Assembly: GCF_042683045.1 (NCBI RefSeq)
Contig: NZ_JBHUIT010000012.1
Coordinates: forward strand, 1 to 64,000
Origin: Luteolibacter algae
GTDB lineage: Bacteria; Verrucomicrobiota; Verrucomicrobiia; Verrucomicrobiales; Akkermansiaceae
Direction: 5' to 3'
DNA: 64,000 nt
Shown: positions 26,776 to 34,808 of the stretch, piece after piece
Numbering within the stretch: position 1 is the first letter of the stretch
Layout: the number at the start of each line of letters is the position of its first letter
The notes under the pieces: generated by a model
The model's input: only the letters and a program-made list of their open reading frames with translations
Database searches by the model: none
What the model was told of the DNA's origin: nothing
Program-made: the position numbers and the translations under genes

Positions 26776-28521
26776 ATGAAACCCATCTTCCTGACCTTTC
26801 TGTTTCTTGCAACCAACAGCGCTTTCTCACAGATAGAAAATTATCCGACGCCACCAGAGGCAATACGCCAGGAAAATGTAGCCAAGGGAAAACTCATCCA
26901 GGGAACATATCGCGGATCCAGAATCTTTCCCGGGACTGTCCGCGATTATGCGGTATATGTCCCGGACCAATACGATGGCAGCACTCCTGCCTCCCTTATG
27001 GTTTTCCAGGATGGCATGAGTTACTGCCAGGAAAACAGGGGAACACGGGCTCACATCGTGTTCGACAACCTTATTGCCAAAGGCGAAATGCCGGTAACGA
27101 TCGCAGTTTTCATCAACCCCGGAGTGGTGCCCGCAAACCATCCGGACAAGGCGGAAGCCAGATACAATCGCTCATTTGAATACGATGGCTTGGGCGATGC
27201 CTATCCGCGCTTCCTCATTGAAGAATTTCTCCCTTTCATTGAAAAAGAACACGATCTGAAAATCTCAGAAAACCCCGATCACCGTGGGATCTGTGGCTCG
27301 TCCTCCGGCGCGATCGCGGCATTCACCAGTGCTTGGGAGCGGCCGGATTCCTTCCGCAGGGTTTATTCGATGATCGGAACTTATGTGGGCCTCCGTGGCG
27401 GCAGCATCTATCTGGATCTCATTCGTAAAACAGAGCCAAAACCGCTGCGGATATTTCTCCAGGATGGCTCAAACGACAATAATATCTACGGTGGCGATTG
27501 GTGGATGGCGAATCAGTCCATGCAGCGGTCCCTCGAATGGGCAGGCTATGAGGTTAATCATGTATGGGGTAAGGGAAGACACAATCGCAAACATGGTGAC
27601 TCGATTTTCCCGGATGCGATGCGCTGGCTCTGGAAGAGTAAAACCGTCTCCGTTCATCCCTCGCGATCCAATTCCCGCGCAAGTGAATACCTGATCCCCG
27701 GTGAGGACTGGAAGGTGCTTACCGCCGGGCACCAGTGGGCGGAAGGTATGGCTTTCGCGCCCGACGGATCATTGTTTTTCACCGATGTTCCCGCTTCCAA
27801 ACTCTATAAAATATCCCCCTCCGGAGAGCAGTCGCTTATCGATGCAGATACCGGGAAGACCAATGGCCTAGCAATTGGACCGGACGGTCTGATCTACGGG
27901 GCATCCCCTGCCGCAAAGGAGATCCGCACCTGGGATCCTGCCACAGGAGAACGGAAAACAATTTTCAGCGGAGCCACCTCCAATGACATCGTCGTCCGGC
28001 ACGATGGGCATATCTATTTTACCAATCCGGTGGAGAAAAAGGTCCACCACCTCGCTGCAGGCTCACTAAACCACAGCATCGTTGAGACAAAGCTGGAACG
28101 CCCGAACGGAATCGGCCTCTCCGCCGATCAATCATTGCTCTTCGTCGCGGATTTCACGGGGCGTTTTATTTATTCCTACCAGATCAACGAGGATGGCTCC
28201 TTGAAGAATCGCCAGAAATATTTCCACGCACACCTTCCAGACGACGGCCCGGGTGCACTTGATGGCATGACGGTTACGGCGAATGGGATGCCGTTGGTAG
28301 CCACCGAGCTGGGAATTCAAATCTTCGATCAACCCGGTCGCGTGCAGTTAATCATTCCCCGCCCCAAACCGGAGGACAAACGGACAAACTACGTAGCCTT
28401 CGGAGGCCCGGATAGAAAAACCCTATATGTAGCCACTGCAGGAACCATCTATACACGGAAGGTAAATCTGAAAGGTGCCGATCCGCTCAGCCCCACGAAG
28501 CCGCCGAAACCCGGCCTATAA
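26776..28521 (+). CDS. Exported esterase (Fes-like) fused to SMP-30/gluconolactonase domain
   Basis: A 581-aa exported two-domain enzyme. Residues 1-18 are a signal peptide. About 40-290 is an enterochelin-esterase-like alpha/beta hydrolase with nucleophile loop GSSSG (Ser about 176), FLQDGSNDNNIYGGDWW and the late His (KGRHNRKHGD). From about 310 to 560 is an SMP-30/gluconolactonase six-bladed propeller (WAEGMAFAPDGSLFFTDV, NGIGLSADQSLLFVADF, GALDGMTVTANGMPLVA). This combination is seen in carbohydrate-degradation loci; the substrate, perhaps a sugar ester or lactone, is inferred. ATG 26776 begins the signal peptide; the open frame to 26677 overlaps the previous gene. Confidence 0.87.
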   Translation: MKPIFLTFLFLATNSAFSQIENYPTPPEAIRQENVAKGKLIQGTYRGSRIFPGTVRDYAVYVPDQYDGSTPASLMVFQDGMSYCQENRGTRAHIVFDNLIAKGEMPVTIAVFINPGVVPANHPDKAEARYNRSFEYDGLGDAYPRFLIEEFLPFIEKEHDLKISENPDHRGICGSSSGAIAAFTSAWERPDSFRRVYSMIGTYVGLRGGSIYLDLIRKTEPKPLRIFLQDGSNDNNIYGGDWWMANQSMQRSLEWAGYEVNHVWGKGRHNRKHGDSIFPDAMRWLWKSKTVSVHPSRSNSRASEYLIPGEDWKVLTAGHQWAEGMAFAPDGSLFFTDVPASKLYKISPSGEQSLIDADTGKTNGLAIGPDGLIYGASPAAKEIRTWDPATGERKTIFSGATSNDIVVRHDGHIYFTNPVEKKVHHLAAGSLNHSIVETKLERPNGIGLSADQSLLFVADFTGRFIYSYQINEDGSLKNRQKYFHAHLPDDGPGALDGMTVTANGMPLVATELGIQIFDQPGRVQLIIPRPKPEDKRTNYVAFGGPDRKTLYVATAGTIYTRKVNLKGADPLSPTKPPKPGL

Positions 28522-28525
28522 AACC

Positions 28526-29245
28526 TTACAGACATGCGATATAGACCGTGCTTTTGGAGACCGTTTCCAACAAGGGATTTGGAAACGGCATGATTTCCGT
28601 GGTCACGGTGCGGAAGACCGCTTCGAGATCGGAGATAAACCGGGCATCCGGCGGATCGTCTGACCACATCGCAAAAACTCCACCGTCATACAATTGCGCG
28701 GCAAGTTTCTCCAATCCTTCCCTTCGGTAGAAATCGGCGTTTTCCACCGCTAGAAGATTCCTTGGCGAATGATCTATATCCAGCAGCACCGCATGGAATT
28801 TCCGGCCGGGACTTAGGGGATCGAAACCCCGTTCAGGATCCGCCGCCAATGCGAAAAAATCCCCCAGCACATACCTGCATCGTGTGTCTTCATTCATTCG
28901 CCGGCCCAGGGGAACCAATTCCTTTTCATGCCAATCGATCACCCCTTCCATGGCGTCAACCACCAGCAAGGATTCTACTTCCTTGGATTTCAAGGCGGCA
29001 ACTGCGGTATATCCGAGTCCCAGCCCGCCGACAACCACATCAAATCCCGTCCCTTCCAAAGCTCCCAGGCCGAGCTCGGCAAGTGCTTCTTCCACCACAT
29101 GAAACAAGCTGGACATCAGATACGCATCGCCAAGCTTTACCTCGTAAACATCCAGTCCCCCGAGCTGGAGATACTTGCGGCGCTGCAGGATCAAATCACC
29201 CAAAGGCGTTTCACGGAAATCCAGTTCTTCGAATAATTTACTCAT
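28526..29245 (-). CDS. Spermidine-synthase-like methyltransferase-fold protein
   Basis: A 239-aa Rossmann-fold protein. VVVGGLGLGYTAVAAL (about 70-85) is the glycine-rich loop of spermidine-synthase-like proteins, then VVDAMEGVIDWH, FHAVLLDIDHSPRNLL (the Asp-containing motif that binds the propylamine in true synthases) and a final GGVFAMWSDDPPD. Such short members often lack the polyamine-binding residues and are annotated spermine/spermidine synthase-like. Substrate unknown. It converges on the esterase fusion gene with a 4 bp gap. Confidence 0.78.
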   Translation of the reverse strand: MSKLFEELDFRETPLGDLILQRRKYLQLGGLDVYEVKLGDAYLMSSLFHVVEEALAELGLGALEGTGFDVVVGGLGLGYTAVAALKSKEVESLLVVDAMEGVIDWHEKELVPLGRRMNEDTRCRYVLGDFFALAADPERGFDPLSPGRKFHAVLLDIDHSPRNLLAVENADFYRREGLEKLAAQLYDGGVFAMWSDDPPDARFISDLEAVFRTVTTEIMPFPNPLLETVSKSTVYIACL

Positions 29246-29346
29246 ACGGAACCCACAGCCTCACCCTGTTTCCCATAGAACCGCAAGCAGCGAAAAACCC
29301 ATCATTGCCAAGCGCATAAGTTAAGCGGATGATTAGACCCATTATT

Positions 29347-29859
29347 ATGAATGAAGAAACCACCTTTTGGAAAGGAAGCCCATCTCAATGGCTCAATATC
29401 GGTCCCTTCAGCTTGGCGATTTTGCTTAGCGCGGGCATCGTTGCCGGAGGAATCTTTTTCCCACCTGCCTTTATAGGATTGATGCTACCTGCCATTTACG
29501 CGCTCTGGAGTTACCTGACAGTGCGCTGCCAGACCTTTGAGCTCACCACCGAAAGACTCAGAATCACGAAGGGAGTGATCAATCAGAACATCGATGAAGT
29601 CGAACTTTACCGCGTCAAGGACATGGTGGTGGAGAGAAAATGGTGGATGCGCCTGACGGGACTGGGAAATATCCACCTGGAAACATCGGACCGCTCGCTT
29701 CCGCATGTCGATATTCCGGCAATCAGCGGCTGCCTGGAGCTGCGCGAAGATCTCCGCAGGAAGGTCGAGGCGATGCGTGATAAGAAGCGTGTTCGTGAAA
29801 TGGACTTTGATGAAACCGCAAGCGATGGAGCATTCGATGATATGGGCGATATGATTTGA
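29347..29859 (+). CDS. Membrane protein with bacterial PH domain (bPH2)
   Basis: A 170-aa protein. Two adjacent transmembrane helices (about 15-50) are followed by a bacterial pleckstrin-homology-like domain: FELTTERLRITKGVINQNIDEVELYRVKDMVVERKWWMRLTG with IHLETSDRS. That sequence order (TTERL, G-x-x-x-x-x-x-x-E-x-x-R-x-x-D) is typical of YdbS/DUF304 proteins. A charged tail ends the protein. The ATG at 29347 starts just before the EETTFWKGSPSQW motif, the usual family start. Function unknown. Confidence 0.85.
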   Translation: MNEETTFWKGSPSQWLNIGPFSLAILLSAGIVAGGIFFPPAFIGLMLPAIYALWSYLTVRCQTFELTTERLRITKGVINQNIDEVELYRVKDMVVERKWWMRLTGLGNIHLETSDRSLPHVDIPAISGCLELREDLRRKVEAMRDKKRVREMDFDETASDGAFDDMGDMI

Positions 29860-29950
29860 GTTCCCGATTCAGCAGACCAGGCGTTTCCCTTTTACGCATT
29901 CCATTTGACTGATGGTATCTCCTGTTTTATCGGATGACCACTTCAACGAA

Positions 29951-30001
29951 GTGAGGACGACCTCACCGCTCGCATAAAAATACTACCGAGGACGACCTTG
30001 G
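29951..30001 (+). promoter_or_regulatory. Guanidine-II (mini-ykkC) riboswitch
   Basis: Two short hairpins, each with the loop ACGA and GG/CC closing pairs: GTGAGG-ACGA-CCTCAC (29951-29966) and CCGAGG-ACGA-CCTTGG (29986-30001), separated by 19 nt. This is the guanidine-II consensus of two stems with ACGR loops. The next gene, starting 19 bp later, is a SugE/Gdx-type SMR exporter, its most frequent partner. Guanidine binding to both loops is known to promote loop-loop pairing and expression. Confidence 0.92.
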
Positions 30002-30019
30002 CTAACTTTGAAAATTGCT

Positions 30020-30331
30020 ATGCCTTGGATTCTACTTTTACTCGCTGCCTGTTTTGAAATTGCCTGGGCATTGGGCCTGAAGTTCAGCGATGGTTTTACC
30101 CGTTTGTGGCCGACCATCGGCACGATTCTGGCACTGGTTATCAGCTTTATCCTGTTAGGCATCGCTTCGAAATCGATTCCAATCGGCACCGCCTATGCGG
30201 TCTGGACCGGCATCGGGGCAGCAGGCACGGTGGTTTGCGGGATCGTTTTTCTCAACGATCCCGCATCGGCGACACGCCTTGTCTGCGTCGGACTGATTTT
30301 GGCAGGCGTGCTCGGGCTGAAGCTCACTTGA
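30020..30331 (+). CDS. gdx: SMR-family guanidinium exporter (SugE/Gdx)
   Basis: A 103-aa protein with four transmembrane helices, the size of small multidrug resistance proteins. The SugE-type features are visible: the essential membrane Glu in helix 1 (ACFEIAWALGLK), GTAYAVWTGIGAAGT in helix 3 and a final LKLT. SugE/Gdx proteins export guanidinium in exchange for protons. The guanidine-II riboswitch directly upstream supports this role strongly. ATG 30020 is preferred to the in-frame TTG at 30008 because it fits the family start (MPWI). No clear Shine-Dalgarno sequence is present between riboswitch and start. Confidence 0.95.
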   Translation: MPWILLLLAACFEIAWALGLKFSDGFTRLWPTIGTILALVISFILLGIASKSIPIGTAYAVWTGIGAAGTVVCGIVFLNDPASATRLVCVGLILAGVLGLKLT

Positions 30332-30353
30332 AATCCCCGCTACGCAGCATTTT

Positions 30354-31976
30354 TCAACGCGGCACTGCTTCCAGGGAGAGTGGAATCGTCGAAGCCGGGA
30401 CATCGATAGGGCCTTTCGCGACCGCGACGAGACGCTTGCACTCCGCACGCATGATATCGAGAACCTCGCTATGCTCGGCCACGCCGATGAGGTTCTTCGT
30501 TTCATTGGGATCCGCTTCCAGATCGTAGAGTTCTTCATAGACTGGCTCCTCACCGAGTATGGTGGATGTAAGCCATGTCTGGTAAAGTTCGCTTTGTTCG
30601 GCGCTGACCTTATAAATATTCTTTGGTTTCACCTTGTTCCATAACGTGCGGTCATTTTCGAAGTAGCGGATATATTTCCAGCGGGAGTTACGCACGCTTT
30701 CGATACGCGGGTTACCGAAAATGGTGGACCAAAGATTTTCCGCAAAAGCAAAGGTTCTCCAGTCCGCTGCATTCTCCCCCTTCACTAGACGCACATAGGA
30801 ACGTCCCTGCATGGAGTCCGCTGGCTCAATGCCTGCCAGATCGAGAAGCGTCGGCGCGAGATCAATGGACTGGACCAATTCCGGAACACGGGAACCTTTC
30901 CTCTCCGCCGGAAGGCGCGGATCACTGACGATGAGAGGAACCTGAAGGCATGCCTCGTAATTAAGCGCTTTGCCACCCAGTCCTTGATCACCGTGCAAAA
31001 GACCATGATCGGAGGTGATGATGATGACGGTGTTTTTATCTTCGCCGCTTGCTTCCAGTTCCTTTCGAATCCGGCCGACCATATTGTCGATGCCCGTAAT
31101 CGTCTCATACTCCCGGACCATGAGCTCGCGCAGCCGCTCAGGAGTATCGCTGTCATCGTAGATATCTTGCCGATACTGCGTATAGAGCAAATCGGCGGGA
31201 AGTTTCGGGGTCTTGATATCGGCTTTTGCGATAAAGGTTTCCGGGAACTTGATATCGGCCATCGCATCACGGTAACCGGTCCTATACAGCTCGGGATCGC
31301 TTGGCTTCTGTTTCATATTCAGCACACCCGCGCCGTGCGGAACATTCAGACAGATGGAAAGGCAGAACGGCTGCCCCTCCGGCCGTGCATCCAGAAAGGA
31401 AAGCGCGCCGCCGATGTAGGTCCCATCGTTTTTGAGGAAAGAGAGCGCTCCCTCGGCAATTACTTCCGGCTGGGTGTCCGCCGGATTGTCCGCAAAAATC
31501 TTGTGATGTTCCTTCGGGTAAAACTTGAGATGCCCGTGACCAGCATACCAATAATCGAAAGACTTATCCATCAGGCCTGTCTCGTAGCCGTTGTCACCGA
31601 TCGGGACGTGGTTTTTCCCCACATAGCCGGTGTAGTATCCATTTTCTTTCAAGATGACCGGGTAACTCTTTGACCACGCCTCCGCACTCATCGCTGTGCC
31701 GGAATTGAAATTCACGCCGTGTTTCCGCTCATACTGCCCAAGGAAATAACAAGCTCTGCTGGGAGTACAAATCGCAGAGGTAACCGAGGCGTTGTCAAAT
31801 ACCACTCCGCTCTCCGCCAAGGCATCGATATTCGGAGTTTTCACAAAGGTATTTCCATAAACAGGAAGTGAATCCTGACGCTGATCATCTGTCAGAATGA
31901 AGATGATATTCGGCCGGGGCGCAGCAAAAGCCGTGGAGCTGATCAAAGATAAAAGAAGCAGTGAGTTTCGAAGCAT
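30354..31976 (-). CDS. Exported sulfatase (arylsulfatase A type)
   Basis: A 540-aa sulfatase. Signal peptide 1-19 (AFAAP), then PNIIFILTDDQRQDSL (metal-binding Asp pair), the formylglycine site CTPSR with Cys70, GYVGKNHVP and TSDHGLLHGDQGLGGK (second metal Asp-His). The Cys-type motif requires formylglycine-generating enzyme, which is not in this window. Sulfatases of this kind are expanded in marine Verrucomicrobiota for sulfated polysaccharides, and the sugar locus at 47-52.6 kb is compatible with that life style. The specific sulfated substrate cannot be read. Confidence 0.93.
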   Translation of the reverse strand: MLRNSLLLLSLISSTAFAAPRPNIIFILTDDQRQDSLPVYGNTFVKTPNIDALAESGVVFDNASVTSAICTPSRACYFLGQYERKHGVNFNSGTAMSAEAWSKSYPVILKENGYYTGYVGKNHVPIGDNGYETGLMDKSFDYWYAGHGHLKFYPKEHHKIFADNPADTQPEVIAEGALSFLKNDGTYIGGALSFLDARPEGQPFCLSICLNVPHGAGVLNMKQKPSDPELYRTGYRDAMADIKFPETFIAKADIKTPKLPADLLYTQYRQDIYDDSDTPERLRELMVREYETITGIDNMVGRIRKELEASGEDKNTVIIITSDHGLLHGDQGLGGKALNYEACLQVPLIVSDPRLPAERKGSRVPELVQSIDLAPTLLDLAGIEPADSMQGRSYVRLVKGENAADWRTFAFAENLWSTIFGNPRIESVRNSRWKYIRYFENDRTLWNKVKPKNIYKVSAEQSELYQTWLTSTILGEEPVYEELYDLEADPNETKNLIGVAEHSEVLDIMRAECKRLVAVAKGPIDVPASTIPLSLEAVPR

Positions 31977-32307
31977 TTTTTCAAATGAGGTGTGGTTCGT
32001 AAAAAGATAAAAGCCATAGATTCCATGGCTTTACAAATTCTCAGGAGCAATGCCGATAGCGTATCAACAAACCGTCCTTTGGAAAGAGAGGATTCCCTCT
32101 TCGCTCCGGACAGATCCTGCTATCATGTAAATGTCTTCATGCTCACCGGGAATGCATTGAAAAATCCCGTTCAAACCCATCCCCGGCTTTCATCGGGCCG
32201 GCACTCGCAAAGGATTCCCGGCCAACCGCCCCTGCAGCATCATCGACAAGGCAACTTTTTCCTCATTCGGGTTTCGTGAAGATCTTTTGAGGTTATGATA
32301 AGGGGCA
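31977..32307. other. Intergenic stretch between sulfatase and helicase
   Basis: These 331 bp have no reliable gene. A short inverted repeat AAAGCCAT/ATGGCTTT at 32010-32032 is too weak to call a terminator. The promoter of the helicase probably lies near 32250-32300. Confidence 0.5.
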
Positions 32308-34719
32308 ATGCCAAAGCCTTCGTCGTTTCTCGCCTCAAAAGGCTTCAAGCCATTTCCCTTTCAGAAACAAACCTGGGCGGCTTATCGCAAAGGCATGTCA
32401 GGGCTCCTACACGCGCCCACCGGACAAGGGAAAACCATGGCTGTCTATCTGGCGCCACTTGTTGATTCCATCTCCAGCCCGGACAAATGCGCCATCCTCT
32501 GGATCACCCCTCTGCGGGCTCTGGCGGCAGATACACTACGTGCCTTACGGGAAGCCCAGAGCTTCTATAACCCGAAGCTGAGCTCGGAGGCACGCACCGA
32601 TGATACGTCAGCTGCGGTTCGCGCAAAACTCAGAAAACGCCTCCCCCACACCCTCGTCACCACACCCGAGTCCCTCTCTCTGATGCTGACCCACGCCGAT
32701 ATGCGGGAAAAGCTAACCGGCTTGCGCTGTGTGATCGTCGATGAATGGCATGAGCTGTTGGGCACAAAACGCGGGGTCCAGACAGAGCTATGCCTGGCGC
32801 GGTTGCGGACTTGGTTTCCAAACCTGCGGACATGGGCGCTTTCCGCGACATTGGGCAATCTGGAGGAAGCCAGGGACACCGTTGCCCCGGAAAATGCCGC
32901 CACGATTTCGGCTACGATCAAAAAGAAAATCCTCATCGAAACAATCATCCCCAAGGAAATCAGGCGCTTCCCATGGGCAGGACATATCGGGACCTCTCTC
33001 GCTCCACAGGTTGTTGAGAAAATCGCCAATGCCCGCACCACATTGCTTTTCACCAATACCCGTTCCCAGACGGAAATCTGGTTTCAGGAACTGCTCAGCC
33101 TACGTCCGGAATGGGCGTCACAGCTGGCGATGCATCACGGATCACTGGACAGAACCGAGCGCGATCGCGCGGAAAATGGCCTACGTGAAGGAAGCCTTCG
33201 CTGTGTGGTCGCCACCTCTTCGCTAGATCTCGGCGTGGATTTCTCGCCTGTCGATCAAGTCATCCAGGTCGGCTCTCCCAAGGGCGTGGCCAGACTCCTG
33301 CAGAGAGCCGGCCGATCCGGACATCAACCGGGCGCCGATTCCAGGATTCTGGGAGTTCCGACCAATGCGTTGGAACTGATCGAGTTCGCGGCGGCCCGGC
33401 AGGCGGCGGGGGCAAAGCAAATCGAATCCCGCCGGCCGTTGCTAAAACCCTTGGATCTCCTCGTGCAGCACCTTGTTACCTGTGCCATCGGGACGCCCTT
33501 CCGCGCGGACGAAATGCTCGCTGAAATCAGATCAACCTACTCCTATCGGAACCTCAGCGAAGATGAATGGCAATGGGCACTCACATTTATCACCAAAGGC
33601 GGCAAGGCACTCTCCGCCTATCCTCGTTACCAAAAAGCGCAGATCGATAAAAACGGTTTCTACTACATCGCAGACAAACGATTAATCACCCAACACCGTC
33701 TATCGATCGGCACGATTACCTCGGACTCGCATGTCTCGCTGAGATTTGCTAACGGACATACCCTCGGCAGTGTCGAAGAGAGCTTCATCTCCAAGATAAA
33801 ACCCGGGGCGAACCTTATTTTCTCCGGCCGCCACCTTTCATTGGTCAGAATCCGCGGAAAAATTGCTACGGTCAAACCAGCGAAGAAAAAGAACAGTGGC
33901 CGTATCGCCATCTGGGGTGGTTCCAAAATGCCGCTTTCGACTGAGCTCGCCCACGCATTTTCGGATCTGATCAACCTCTCGGGAAAAGCGACCGTTCCGC
34001 CTGAGCTGCGCAGCGTAAGACCTATTTTGAAAATTCAAAAAGAGTGGTCACACCTGCCGGACGATCAGGCATTACTCATCGAGCACGCACACTCCCGCGA
34101 AGGCGAGCATCTGTTTATCTACCCCTTTGGCGGTCGTCTTGTCCACGAGGGTCTCGCCGCATTGCTCGCCTTCCGCTTATCGAAGGAAAACCGCCAGACC
34201 ATCACCACCACACAAAACGACTACGGATTTTCTCTCACAGCGAGGCGAAATCTACCTCTGGCAGAAGATGTCTTACGGGAGGCACTCTCGCCGGAAAACC
34301 TTCTCGACGATCTGTTGGAATGCATGAATACCGCAGAGCTTGCACGGAGACAATTTCGGGAAATAGCGCGTATTTCCGGCCTGATCCTACAACCTATGCC
34401 CGGACGCCGGCAAACCAATACCCAACGTGAGCTACAATCATCCGCAACCCTGCTCTACGAGGTGCTCCAGCGCTATGATCCCGAGAACCTGCTTCTCGCC
34501 CAATCGGAGCGTGAAATCCTGGAGAAACAGCTGGAGCTCACCCGCTTGAGCAACTCTCTGCATAAAATTTCCAAACAAGAATTCATCCTCCGGGAAACCG
34601 AAAAACTCACCCCTTTTGCCTTCCCATTGTGGGCGGATCGGCTTTCGGCCACGCTCTCCCCTCTGGATGCCAGCAGTCGCCTGGAAGCAATGTTGCAGGA
34701 ACTCAACGGTGCCACTTGA
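32308..34719 (+). CDS. Lhr-like DEXH helicase (ligase-associated DNA damage response type)
   Basis: An 803-aa superfamily 2 helicase. Walker A APTGQGKT (about 36-43), motif II DEWHE, LSATLGN (motif III), SSLDLGVDFSPVDQVIQ and QRAGRSGHQPG (motifs V and VI), followed by an Lhr-like winged-helix and C-terminal region. The size and the DEWHE box match the ligase-associated DEXH helicase, which in other genomes sits with an ATP-dependent DNA ligase, an exonuclease and a phosphoesterase. Those partners are absent here; the next gene is an ABC-F ATPase. A role in DNA repair is inferred from the family. Confidence 0.88.
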   Translation: MPKPSSFLASKGFKPFPFQKQTWAAYRKGMSGLLHAPTGQGKTMAVYLAPLVDSISSPDKCAILWITPLRALAADTLRALREAQSFYNPKLSSEARTDDTSAAVRAKLRKRLPHTLVTTPESLSLMLTHADMREKLTGLRCVIVDEWHELLGTKRGVQTELCLARLRTWFPNLRTWALSATLGNLEEARDTVAPENAATISATIKKKILIETIIPKEIRRFPWAGHIGTSLAPQVVEKIANARTTLLFTNTRSQTEIWFQELLSLRPEWASQLAMHHGSLDRTERDRAENGLREGSLRCVVATSSLDLGVDFSPVDQVIQVGSPKGVARLLQRAGRSGHQPGADSRILGVPTNALELIEFAAARQAAGAKQIESRRPLLKPLDLLVQHLVTCAIGTPFRADEMLAEIRSTYSYRNLSEDEWQWALTFITKGGKALSAYPRYQKAQIDKNGFYYIADKRLITQHRLSIGTITSDSHVSLRFANGHTLGSVEESFISKIKPGANLIFSGRHLSLVRIRGKIATVKPAKKKNSGRIAIWGGSKMPLSTELAHAFSDLINLSGKATVPPELRSVRPILKIQKEWSHLPDDQALLIEHAHSREGEHLFIYPFGGRLVHEGLAALLAFRLSKENRQTITTTQNDYGFSLTARRNLPLAEDVLREALSPENLLDDLLECMNTAELARRQFREIARISGLILQPMPGRRQTNTQRELQSSATLLYEVLQRYDPENLLLAQSEREILEKQLELTRLSNSLHKISKQEFILRETEKLTPFAFPLWADRLSATLSPLDASSRLEAMLQELNGAT

Positions 34720-34808
34720 TGGAAATCGGTCGCTTGCGGGGCTCGAAATCCCGCACAGCTCGTCTTGGCATTGACCAAACGGAAAAGAAATGCACCCTCC
34801 CCGGCTTC

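Noticed and set aside
30008..30019. TTG start for the SMR exporter
   Set aside because: ATG 30020 gives the family's normal N-terminus, so the extra four codons are not needed.
32010..32032. Inverted repeat AAAGCCAT/ATGGCTTT after the sulfatase gene start
   Set aside because: Only 8 bp, at the 5' side of the sulfatase gene and without a T-run; likely chance.
31992..32279. 95-codon frame between sulfatase and helicase
   Set aside because: No family features and low-complexity composition; intergenic region.
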